Below are positions 1-5,675 of a stretch of DNA of 5,675 nt, piece by piece; the stretch's first letter is position 1; each line of letters starts with the position of its first letter. A program made the position numbers and the translations under genes. The notes under the pieces are model-generated. The model had not been told where the DNA came from, made no database searches, and saw nothing but the letters and a program-made list of their open reading frames with translations. Source of the stretch: Limnohabitans sp. (GTDB lineage Bacteria > Pseudomonadota > Gammaproteobacteria > Burkholderiales > Burkholderiaceae_C); assembly GCA_024641725.1 (NCBI GenBank), contig JAHECM010000114.1:1-5675 (forward strand), read 5' to 3'.

Positions 1-277
1 GTTTTTGCGCTACCACGACGCCAACAACTGGCCGCTGCTGCGCGATGCCCTCAAGGCCATGGGTCGGGCCGATTTGATTGGCAATGGCAAACACCACTTA
101 ATTCCGAGCTGGCAGCCTCTGAGCGATGGCGGCTACCAAAGCCCACGCCGGGCCAACAGCACCCAAGCGCCGATTTTGGGCAAGCCGTCAACCGGCCTCA
201 AAAAGTCCGGTCAGGCACCGCGTAAAGGGACGATGCTGACGCAGCACACGGGATTGCCACCTAGGATTAAAAAATAA
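1..277 (+). CDS. ygiQ: YgiQ/UPF0313-family radical SAM protein, C-terminal fragment
   Basis: This is the 3' end of a gene that begins before the window. The reading frame is open from base 2 (base 1 ends the previous codon) and gives 91 residues before the TAA at 275-277. The segment starts FLRYHDANNWPLLRDALKAM and continues through GRADLIGNGKHHLIP. I recognise this as the C-terminal end of the YgiQ (UPF0313) radical SAM proteins. The tail is basic and rich in Pro, Gly and Lys (KKSGQAPRKG, then GLPPRIKK) and is probably disordered. The catalytic part, with the radical SAM CxxxCxxC cluster motif, would lie upstream and cannot be seen. The family is widely conserved, but its substrate is not established. 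A TTG at 5-7 could be taken for a start, but the homology runs through it, so I treat the gene as truncated by the window edge. It converges on glnD. The family call comes from remembered similarity, not a search. Confidence 0.8.
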   Translation, partial: FLRYHDANNWPLLRDALKAMGRADLIGNGKHHLIPSWQPLSDGGYQSPRRANSTQAPILGKPSTGLKKSGQAPRKGTMLTQHTGLPPRIKK

Positions 278-364
278 GCCACGGGCCAGGGCAGCATTCG
301 CGCGCAGGGGCGCAGCTCCTACAACAGGCCGGCTTCTCCCGTCAGGAGGTCAGGCTCTTCGTTG
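278..364. other. Convergent ygiQ/glnD intergenic gap, no clear terminator
   Basis: These 87 bases separate the ends of two convergent genes. Two small stem-loops can be drawn: GCGC/GCGC with a 4-base loop at 302-313, and CTCCC/AGGAG with a 3-base loop at 336-348, which includes one G-U pair when read on the minus strand. Neither is followed by a T-run on either strand, so neither looks like a Rho-independent terminator. The only T-run for glnD transcripts is TTTTTT on the minus strand at 269-274, inside the last codons of ygiQ. It is preceded by a weak 3-4 bp stem (GCC CGT GGC). Termination of both genes may be Rho-dependent. Confidence 0.4.
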
Positions 365-2986
365 TCACCCCGCCTGCAGCGCCGCCAGCAACTCCGTTTC
401 GATCTCGATTTGCGCTTTGTTTTGCTGCAACTCAGAGCCGCTGATGAGGAAGTTGTCTTCCACGCGCTCGCCCAGGGTGCTGATTTTGGCCAGTTGCAGG
501 CTGATGCCGTGTTTGGCCAGCACGCGGGCGATGCTGTAGAGCAGGCCGATGCGGTCGCTGGCTGAGACGGACAGCAGCCAGTTTTGGGCCTTTTCGTCGG
601 GCTTGAGCGTGACGCGGGGCGTGACCGGGAAGCTTTTGACCCGGCGCGACAGCCGGCCTTTGGTGGGGGCGGGCAAGGGCAGCTGCTTGTCAATGGTTTG
701 CTGCAGCCCTGACTCGACCATGTTGACCAGCTCGCGGTAATGCTCGGGCAGCGATGCAGTCACAACCTGAAAGGTGTCCAAAGCCCAGCCTGTGCGGGTG
801 GTGTGGACCTTGGCGTCCAAGATCGAGAAGCCCGCCTGGTCAAAGTGGCCACAAATGCGGGCAAACAAGTCGGGCTGGTCGGGTGTGAACACCAGCACCT
901 GCAAGCCCTCACCTACAGGCGACAAGCGAGCGCGCACCGTGGTTTGGGGCTCGATTCCGCCGACTTGCGCCACCACCCGCGACAGCTGCCGGGCGTGCCA
1001 AGCGATGTCGTTGGCGTCGTGGCGCATGAAATAACGCACGTCCAGTGTGTCCCACAGCGCTTTGTGGCCTTCGTGCGGTTGGGCGTGGCGCGCCAGCTCG
1101 ATCAATGCCTCACGCTTGCGCGCCTCCACTTGGGCGTTGGCATCGGGGGCTCGTCCGCCCAGCACACGCAAGGTGAGTTTGTACAGGTCTTCGAGCAGCT
1201 TGCCTTTCCAGGCATTCCACACTTTGGGGCTGGTGCCCCGGATGTCGGCCACCGTGAGCAAGTACAGCGCCGTGAGGTTGCGCTCGTTGTCCACCCGCTG
1301 GGCAAAGCGGGCGATCACGTCCGGGTCACTCAAGTCTTCCTTTTGGGCCACATGGCTCATGGTCAGGTGCTCGCCCACCAAAAATTCAATCAAGTGGGCA
1401 TCGTCCTTGTCCAGCTTGTGCTGGCGCGCAAAGGTGCGCACTTCGGCGCGGCCCAGTTGCGAGTGGTCACCGCCCCGGCCTTTGGCGATGTCATGGAACA
1501 AGGCCGAGGTGTAGAGCAGCCAAGGCTTGTCCCAGCCCACGGCCAGTTGCGAGCAAAACGGGTACTCGTGCGCGTGCTCGGCCATGAAAAAGCGCCGCAC
1601 ATTGCGCAGCACCATCAAAATGTGCTGGTCCACCGTGTAGGCATGGAACAGGTCGTGCTGCATCTGGCCCACGATGCGGCGAAACACCCACAAGTAGCGC
1701 CCCAGCACCGAGGTCTGGTTCATCAAGCGCATGGCATGGGTGATGCCGTAGGGCTGCTGCAAAATTTGCAAAAACGTCTGGCGGTTCACGGGGTCGGCCC
1801 GGAACCGGCTGTTCATCAGGCCGCGAGCGTTGTACAGCGCCCGCAGCGTGCGGGCCGACAAGCCTTTGACGCCCCGCGTGGCTTGGTACATCAAAAAGGT
1901 TTCCAAGATCGCGTGCGGGTGCTTTTCGTAGAGGTCGTCGCTGGCGACTTCGATCAAACCGCCTTTTTCAAAGAACCGCTCGTTCAATGGCCTGAAGCTG
2001 CTGATGGCTTCGCCCCGTTCGGTGCGCAAATGGTCTTCGATGTTGAGCAGCAAAATTTGGTTCAACTGGGTCACGGCTTTGGCGGCCCAGTAGTACTCGC
2101 GCATGAGCTTTTCACTGGCGCGCAGCGCCAGACGGCCGTCGGGCGTGGTGTCGGTTTGGTAGCCAAAGCTCTCGGCCACGCCGGTCTGCAAGTCAAACAC
2201 CAAACGGTCTTCGCGGCGGCGCGCTTGCAAGTGCAGGCGGGCGCGAATCAGGCTGAGCAGGGCTTCGTTGCGCTTGATTTGGCGCGCTTCTAGGGGGGTG
2301 GCCAAGCCCTTGCGAACCAAGTCGTCCCAACTGCGGCCCAAGCCCGCAGCGCGGGCCACCCACAAAATCACTTGCAAGTCGCGCAAGCCTCCGGGGGACT
2401 CTTTGCAGTTGGGCTCCAGGGCGTAGGGCGTGTCTTCAAATTTGGTGTGGCGCTGGCGCATTTCCAGGGTTTTGGCCACAAAAAAAGCTTGCGGGTCCAT
2501 GGCCGCCTGGTATTGCTGTTGAAACTGCCCAAACAAGGCGGTGTTGCCCGTGATGCGCCGGGCCTCCAGCAAGGACGTTTGCACCGTGATGTCTTTGGCC
2601 GACTCCGACAAGCATTCGCTCAAGTTGCGCACGCTGGAGCCAATTTCCAAGCCGCTGTCCCAGCAACTGCCAATGAACGCCTCCAGCTGCGACTGCAGGG
2701 CCGGGTTGTTTTCGGGCGACTGGCCGTCGGGCAGCAGCACCAACACGTCCACGTCGGACGACGGAAACAACTCGCCCCGGCCAAACCCGCCCACCGCCGC
2801 CAGGCACACGTCGGGCGCAAAACCGGCTTGTTGCCAAAGCGCTGTCAGCAGCGGGTCCACCAAGCCGGTCAGTTGGCGCAAGGTGCGCTGTACGCCTCGG
2901 GTGCTGCTGCCTGGCGCGTTCAGGCTGAGTAAAGCAGCCGCCTTGTCGCGGCGGTAAGCATCGCGCAGGGCGGCGGTATCGTTCAT
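365..2986 (-). CDS. glnD: GlnD: bifunctional PII uridylyltransferase / uridylyl-removing enzyme
   Basis: GlnD is the cytoplasmic sensor of nitrogen status. When glutamine is low it transfers UMP from UTP to PII proteins (GlnB/GlnK). When glutamine is high it removes the UMP, which controls glutamine synthetase adenylylation and NtrBC signalling. The 873-residue product is close to the usual family length (about 890 in E. coli), and all expected domains are present. The nucleotidyltransferase motif GGFGRGELFPSSDVDVL is at 66-82, with metal-binding Asp78 and Asp80. The family linker region follows (EPNCKESPGGLRDLQ, 191-205). The HD hydrolase domain has YTVDQH at 450-455, FHDIAKGRGGDHS at 497-509 with His498/Asp499, GEH at 538-540 and Asp581. 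Two C-terminal ACT domains, expected to bind glutamine, start near 697 (LVFTPDQPDLFARIC) and 803 (WLLSVSASDRIGLLYSIA). The ATG at 2984-2986 lies 7 bases after the map stop with no clear Shine-Dalgarno, which suggests translational coupling. No frameshift or missing catalytic residue was seen. Confidence 0.97.
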   Translation of the reverse strand: MNDTAALRDAYRRDKAAALLSLNAPGSSTRGVQRTLRQLTGLVDPLLTALWQQAGFAPDVCLAAVGGFGRGELFPSSDVDVLVLLPDGQSPENNPALQSQLEAFIGSCWDSGLEIGSSVRNLSECLSESAKDITVQTSLLEARRITGNTALFGQFQQQYQAAMDPQAFFVAKTLEMRQRHTKFEDTPYALEPNCKESPGGLRDLQVILWVARAAGLGRSWDDLVRKGLATPLEARQIKRNEALLSLIRARLHLQARRREDRLVFDLQTGVAESFGYQTDTTPDGRLALRASEKLMREYYWAAKAVTQLNQILLLNIEDHLRTERGEAISSFRPLNERFFEKGGLIEVASDDLYEKHPHAILETFLMYQATRGVKGLSARTLRALYNARGLMNSRFRADPVNRQTFLQILQQPYGITHAMRLMNQTSVLGRYLWVFRRIVGQMQHDLFHAYTVDQHILMVLRNVRRFFMAEHAHEYPFCSQLAVGWDKPWLLYTSALFHDIAKGRGGDHSQLGRAEVRTFARQHKLDKDDAHLIEFLVGEHLTMSHVAQKEDLSDPDVIARFAQRVDNERNLTALYLLTVADIRGTSPKVWNAWKGKLLEDLYKLTLRVLGGRAPDANAQVEARKREALIELARHAQPHEGHKALWDTLDVRYFMRHDANDIAWHARQLSRVVAQVGGIEPQTTVRARLSPVGEGLQVLVFTPDQPDLFARICGHFDQAGFSILDAKVHTTRTGWALDTFQVVTASLPEHYRELVNMVESGLQQTIDKQLPLPAPTKGRLSRRVKSFPVTPRVTLKPDEKAQNWLLSVSASDRIGLLYSIARVLAKHGISLQLAKISTLGERVEDNFLISGSELQQNKAQIEIETELLAALQAG

Positions 2987-2993
2987 GGCGGGG

Positions 2994-3806
2994 TCAGCAG
3001 CAGGTGGTGGTCACAAAAGCGGGCAAGGCAGGGCTGCCAGCCGACAGGGTCAGCACTTCAAAGCCAGTCTCGGTCACCACCACGGTGTGTTCCCACTGCG
3101 CCGACAGGGAGTGGTCTTTGGTCACGATGGTCCAGCCATCGCCCATTTCTTTGATGTCCTTGCGACCCGCGTTGATCATCGGCTCGATCGTGAAGACCAT
3201 GCCGGGCACCAACTCCACCAAAGTGCCGGGTTTGCCGTAGTGCAACACCTGCGGGTCTTCGTGAAAGCCCCGCCCAATGCCGTGGCCGCAAAACTCGCGC
3301 ACGATCGAAAACCCGAGGCCTTCGGCAAATTTTTGGATGGCATGGCCAATGTCGCCCAAATGCGCCCCAGGCTTGACTTGCAGGATGCCCTTCCACATGG
3401 CCTCGTGCGTCAGGTTGGCCAGGCGTTTGGACGCGATGGAAGTCTCACCCACCTGGAACATGCGGCTGGTGTCGCCGTGCCAGCCATTTTTGATGGTGGT
3501 GATGTCGATGTTGAGCGAGTCGCCTTTTTTGAGCGGCTTGTCGTTCGGAATGCCGTGGCACACCTGGTGGTTGATCGAGGTGCAGATCGACTTGGGGTAG
3601 GGCTTGTAGCCGCCTGGCGCGTAGTTGAGCGGGGCCGGAATGCAGTCCTGCACATCGACCATGTAGTCGTGGCAGAGCTTGTCAATCTCGTTGGTGGTGA
3701 TGCCCGGTTTGATGAAGGGCTCGATGTAGTCGAGGACTTCCGAAGCCAAGCGGCAAGCCAGGCGCATGCCTTCGATGTCTTCGGCGGTTTTGATGGTGAT
3801 CGTCAT
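2994..3806 (-). CDS. map: Type I methionine aminopeptidase
   Basis: Map is a cytoplasmic metalloprotease that removes the initiator methionine from nascent proteins with a small second residue. The product has 270 residues (264 in E. coli), in the compact type I form without an N-terminal zinc-finger extension. The five metal ligands are visible: Asp101 (NIDIT), Asp112 (HGDTS), His175 (CGHGIG), Glu208 (TIEPM) and Glu239 (QWEHT). His84 (VCHGIP) and His182 (GFHED) match the catalytic and substrate-contact histidines. A short insertion relative to E. coli around 59-68 (PLNYAPGGYK) agrees with my memory of betaproteobacterial Map. The ATG at 3804-3806 gives MTITIKTAEDIEGMR, which aligns with the E. 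coli start MAISIKTPEDIEKMR, so the start is well supported although no Shine-Dalgarno precedes it. The C-terminus ends TTTCC, encoded by an ACC/TGC codon run. map is first in a probable map-glnD operon and is divergent from purL. Confidence 0.97.
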   Translation of the reverse strand: MTITIKTAEDIEGMRLACRLASEVLDYIEPFIKPGITTNEIDKLCHDYMVDVQDCIPAPLNYAPGGYKPYPKSICTSINHQVCHGIPNDKPLKKGDSLNIDITTIKNGWHGDTSRMFQVGETSIASKRLANLTHEAMWKGILQVKPGAHLGDIGHAIQKFAEGLGFSIVREFCGHGIGRGFHEDPQVLHYGKPGTLVELVPGMVFTIEPMINAGRKDIKEMGDGWTIVTKDHSLSAQWEHTVVVTETGFEVLTLSAGSPALPAFVTTTCC

Positions 3807-3814
3807 AGACCGCG

Positions 3815-3841
3815 ATTATCCCATTGAGCCTGCAGGCACAA
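3815..3841 (-). promoter_or_regulatory. Candidate map-glnD promoter with extended -10
   Basis: On the minus strand the hexamer GATAAT lies at 3820-3815 and is preceded directly by TGG, which fits the extended -10 pattern TGn-TATAAT. A possible -35, TTGTGC at 3841-3836, sits 15 bases upstream. That spacing is short, so the extended -10 would have to compensate. Counting from the -10 puts transcription start near 3808, only about 2 bases before the map ATG. The GCCTGCAGGC palindrome falls in the spacer. This is a sigma-70-type prediction by eye and has not been tested. Confidence 0.5.
3828..3837. repeat. 10-bp perfect palindrome between the divergent promoters
   Basis: GCCTGCAGGC is its own reverse complement. 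It lies between the map -10 and the purL -10, within the spacer of the map promoter, where a bound regulator could act on either gene. It does not resemble the PurR operator known from E. coli. Palindromes of this length also occur by chance a few times in a window this size, so operator function is only a possibility. Confidence 0.25.
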
Positions 3842-3863
3842 GGGATCTGTGGGTTTGCCCGGG

Positions 3864-3869
3864 TAAAAT
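3864..3869 (+). promoter_or_regulatory. Candidate purL -10 box
   Basis: TAAAAT matches the sigma-70 -10 consensus at five of six positions, and the sequence around it is GC-rich. Transcription would start near 3876, leaving a leader of about 83 bases before the purL GTG at 3959. No good -35 is present 16-18 bases upstream, so the promoter may be weak or activator-dependent. A GGG-TTTG-CCC mini-hairpin and a CCCGGG site (3851-3863) lie directly before the box. Confidence 0.4.
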
Positions 3870-3924
3870 ACTCGCCTTGCCGATCAGCCCCAGTCAGCGG
3901 CCCCGGCGTGACGCTTTTCACCGT

Positions 3925-3947
3925 CCCCTTACCCTTACCCCAGACCC
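3925..3947 (-). other. Putative G-quadruplex motif in the purL leader
   Basis: The plus strand reads CCCC (3925-3928), TTA, CCC (3932-3934), TTA, CCCC (3938-3941), AGA, CCC (3945-3947). The minus strand therefore has four runs of at least three G separated by three 3-base loops, which meets the canonical G3+N1-7 quadruplex pattern. The two TTA spacers make it resemble telomeric repeats. The G-rich strand is the template strand for purL, and the motif ends directly before the AAGG ribosome binding site. The C-rich complement could in principle form an i-motif. The pattern is certain; folding and function are inferred. Confidence 0.6.
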
Positions 3948-3951
3948 AAGG
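3948..3951 (+). promoter_or_regulatory. Short Shine-Dalgarno that selects the purL start at 3959
   Basis: AAGG is followed by a 7-base spacer and then GTG at 3959-3961. The other in-frame GTG, at 3908, has no comparable purine run in front of it. This motif is the main sequence argument for the 3959 start, together with the conserved protein beginning at TLHISIFEGGNA. The core is only four bases, so initiation strength may be modest. Confidence 0.5.
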
Positions 3952-3958
3952 CCACCCC

Positions 3959-5675
3959 GTGACCCTGCACATCAGCATTTTTGAAGGCGGCAACGCCATC
4001 AGCGATTTCCGCGTTCAGCAACTGTTGCCCCGCTTGGCGCAGGTTTCCCCCCACATCACAGGCTTGACGGCCCGCTTCGTCCACTTGGTGGCGACTGACG
4101 CGGCCTTGCAAAGCGCGCAGCACAGCACCTTGGCCGCCTTGCTGACCTACGGCGAGCCCTTTGCCGCTTCGACCGACGGCCCGGCCATTGTGGTCAGTCC
4201 GCGTCTGGGCACGGTGTCGCCCTGGGCGTCCAAGGCCACCGACATTGCCCACAACTGCGGCCTGGCCGTGCGCCGGGTGGAACGCATCACCGAGTTCCGC
4301 TTGACGCTCAAAACCGGTTTGCTCGGCGGGGCCAAAGCCCTGAATGCAGACGCGTTGGCCCAAGTGGCGGCCCTGTTGCACGACCGCATGACGGAGTCGG
4401 CCCTGGCCAGCCGCGACGAGGCCAAAGCCTTGTTCACCGCATTGCAAGCCGCGCCCATGGCGCATGTCGATGTGCTCAGCGGTGGCCACGCGGCCCTTGA
4501 GGCGGCCAACAAAAACTGGGGCTTGGCCCTGGCCGACGACGAAATCGACTACCTGGTCAAAGCCTTCACGGGCCTTGCTCGCAACCCCACCGACGTGGAG
4601 TTGATGATGTTTGCCCAGGCCAACAGCGAGCACTGCCGCCACAAAATTTTCAATGCCGAGTTCACCATCGACGGCGTGGACCAGCCCAAGAGCTTGTTTG
4701 GCATGATCCGCAACACCGAGCAACTGAACCCGCAGCACACTGTGGTTGCGTATTCGGACAACGCCTCCGTCATGGAGGGCCACACCATCGAGCGTTTTGT
4801 GGCTCGGCCCGGCGCGCAAGGTGCGGCCTACGTTAAAGAGCAGGCCCTGCACCATGTGCTCATGAAGGTCGAAACCCACAACCACCCGACCGCGATTTCG
4901 CCGTTTCCGGGCGCATCGACGGGCGCAGGGGGCGAAATTCGAGACGAAGGCGCCACGGGTCGTGGCTCCAAACCCAAAGCGGGCATGACGGGCTTCACCG
5001 TGTCCAAGCTCTGGGGCGGTTTGAGCGACCAGCCCGGCGGCAAGCCCGAGCACATGGCCAGCCCGCTGCAAATCATGACCGAGGGCCCTTTGGGGGGCGC
5101 GGCCTTCAACAACGAGTTTGGCCGGCCCTCGCTGACGGGCTACTTTAGAGAATACGAGCAGGTGGTGGACGGCGTGCAGCGCGGCTACCACAAGCCCATC
5201 ATGATCGCCGGCGGTCTGGGCCAGATCGACGCCACGCAAACCCAAAAAATCCAATTTCCGGCGGGCTCCTTACTGATCCAGCTGGGGGGCCCCGGCATGC
5301 GCATTGGCATGGGCGGCAGCGCTGCCAGTTCGATGGCCAGCGGCACCAACGCGGCCAACCTCGACTTTGACTCGGTGCAGCGCGGCAACCCCGAGATCGA
5401 GCGCCGGGCGCAAGAGGTCATCAACCACTGCTGGGCGCAGGGAGCCAACAACCCGATCTTGGCCATCCACGACGTGGGCGCGGGCGGTCTGTCCAACGCC
5501 TTCCCAGAGCTGACCAACGACGCAGGCCGAGGCGCACGCTTTGACCTGCGCGCTGTCCAGCTCGAAGAATCGGGCCTCGCGCCCAAAGAAATCTGGTCCA
5601 ACGAAAGCCAAGAACGCTACGTGATGGCCATCGCCCCCGAGTCCTTGGCGCAGTTCACCGCTTTTTGCGAGCGCG
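3959..5675 (+). CDS. purL: Phosphoribosylformylglycinamidine synthase (large PurL), N-terminal part
   Basis: PurL catalyses the fourth step of de novo purine synthesis: FGAR + ATP + glutamine gives FGAM + ADP + Pi + glutamate, in the cytoplasm. The frame is open from the GTG at 3959 to the window edge, giving 572 codons of an expected roughly 1300. This matches the large single-chain form, in which a C-terminal glutaminase domain, not visible here, supplies ammonia. The N-terminal PurS-like domain starts TLHISIFEGGNAISDFR. The linker has DDEIDYL at 193-199 and the signature ANSEHCRHKIFNAEF at 221-235. The first AIRS-like ATP-binding half has KVETHNHPTAISPFPGAST at 303-321, GGEIRDEGATGRG at 324-336, GPLGGAAFNNEFGRP at 376-390, GGSAASSMASG at 452-462, IHDVGAGGLSNAFPEL at 503-518 and NESQERYVM at 548-556. 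All agree with my recollection of E. coli PurL, with no internal stop or frameshift. An alternative in-frame GTG at 3908 would add 17 residues. The gene is divergent from map-glnD. Confidence 0.97.
   Translation, partial: MTLHISIFEGGNAISDFRVQQLLPRLAQVSPHITGLTARFVHLVATDAALQSAQHSTLAALLTYGEPFAASTDGPAIVVSPRLGTVSPWASKATDIAHNCGLAVRRVERITEFRLTLKTGLLGGAKALNADALAQVAALLHDRMTESALASRDEAKALFTALQAAPMAHVDVLSGGHAALEAANKNWGLALADDEIDYLVKAFTGLARNPTDVELMMFAQANSEHCRHKIFNAEFTIDGVDQPKSLFGMIRNTEQLNPQHTVVAYSDNASVMEGHTIERFVARPGAQGAAYVKEQALHHVLMKVETHNHPTAISPFPGASTGAGGEIRDEGATGRGSKPKAGMTGFTVSKLWGGLSDQPGGKPEHMASPLQIMTEGPLGGAAFNNEFGRPSLTGYFREYEQVVDGVQRGYHKPIMIAGGLGQIDATQTQKIQFPAGSLLIQLGGPGMRIGMGGSAASSMASGTNAANLDFDSVQRGNPEIERRAQEVINHCWAQGANNPILAIHDVGAGGLSNAFPELTNDAGRGARFDLRAVQLEESGLAPKEIWSNESQERYVMAIAPESLAQFTAFCER

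Noticed and set aside
265..290. Possible Rho-independent terminator for glnD at the end of ygiQ (TTTTTT on the minus strand)
   Set aside because: The T-run is preceded only by a 3-4 bp stem with a 3-base loop, too weak to call. The sequence also encodes the Lys-Lys end of the ygiQ product.
302..348. Small stem-loops in the convergent gap
   Set aside because: The stems are 4-5 bp and lack a downstream T-run on either strand, so they are within what chance gives in GC-rich DNA.
740..2293. A 517-codon open frame on the plus strand opposite glnD
   Set aside because: It lies entirely antisense to a full-length, motif-complete glnD. Its translation is low in recognisable domains and full of Val, His, Gln and Gly, as expected from reading a GC-rich gene backwards.
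2372..2932. Overlapping plus-strand and alternate-frame ORFs inside the glnD nucleotidyltransferase region
   Set aside because: GlnD is intact across this region, including GGFGRGELFPSSDVDVL, and none of the alternative frames shows a family motif or a ribosome binding site.
2985..3827. A 280-codon open frame on the plus strand opposite map
   Set aside because: Map has all its metal ligands on the minus strand. The plus frame spans the whole gene as a mirror and runs into the promoter region, with no recognisable domain.
5093..5103. G-runs inside purL and glnD (for example near 2293, 5093 and 5283) as further quadruplex candidates
   Set aside because: They are single long G-runs within codons for Gly or Pro and lack four separate runs with loops of 7 bases or fewer.
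3935..5254. A 439-codon open frame on the minus strand opposite purL
   Set aside because: It is antisense to conserved purL motifs and its composition is that of a shadow frame. Long antisense frames are common where third codon positions are mostly G or C.

Overview
The window looks like ordinary chromosomal DNA from a betaproteobacterium, most likely Burkholderiales and probably Comamonadaceae-like. This rests on the GC-rich sequence with strong G/C bias at third codon positions, on recalled features of betaproteobacterial Map, GlnD and PurL, and on the map-glnD gene order. The genus is not resolved. Four protein genes were recognised, with little space between them and no RNA genes, insertion sequences, CRISPR arrays or phage genes.

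Layout. Positions 1-277 (+) hold the last 91 codons of a YgiQ/UPF0313-type radical SAM protein. After an 87-base convergent gap comes glnD (365-2986, -), the bifunctional uridylyltransferase/uridylyl-removing enzyme of nitrogen sensing. Seven bases upstream of it lies map (2994-3806, -), type I methionine aminopeptidase. The two form a probable map-glnD operon. A 152-base divergent intergenic region (3807-3958) carries promoter elements for both sides. From 3959 to the end runs purL (+), the first 572 codons of phosphoribosylformylglycinamidine synthase, cut by the window edge.

How the genes relate. GlnD is the glutamine sensor that modifies PII, PurL consumes glutamine in purine synthesis, and Map trims the initiator methionine from nascent proteins. 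The window therefore pairs growth-linked housekeeping genes around one divergent control region. No regulator gene is present.

The most interesting structure is in that control region. A canonical G-quadruplex motif lies on the minus strand (3925-3947), with four G-runs, every loop 3 nt, and two telomere-like TTA spacers. It is the template strand of the purL leader and directly abuts the purL ribosome binding site. The map promoter has an extended -10 box so close to the ATG that the mRNA is probably leaderless or nearly so. PurL also has two in-frame GTG start candidates flanking the G4 motif. I see no new multi-gene system here.
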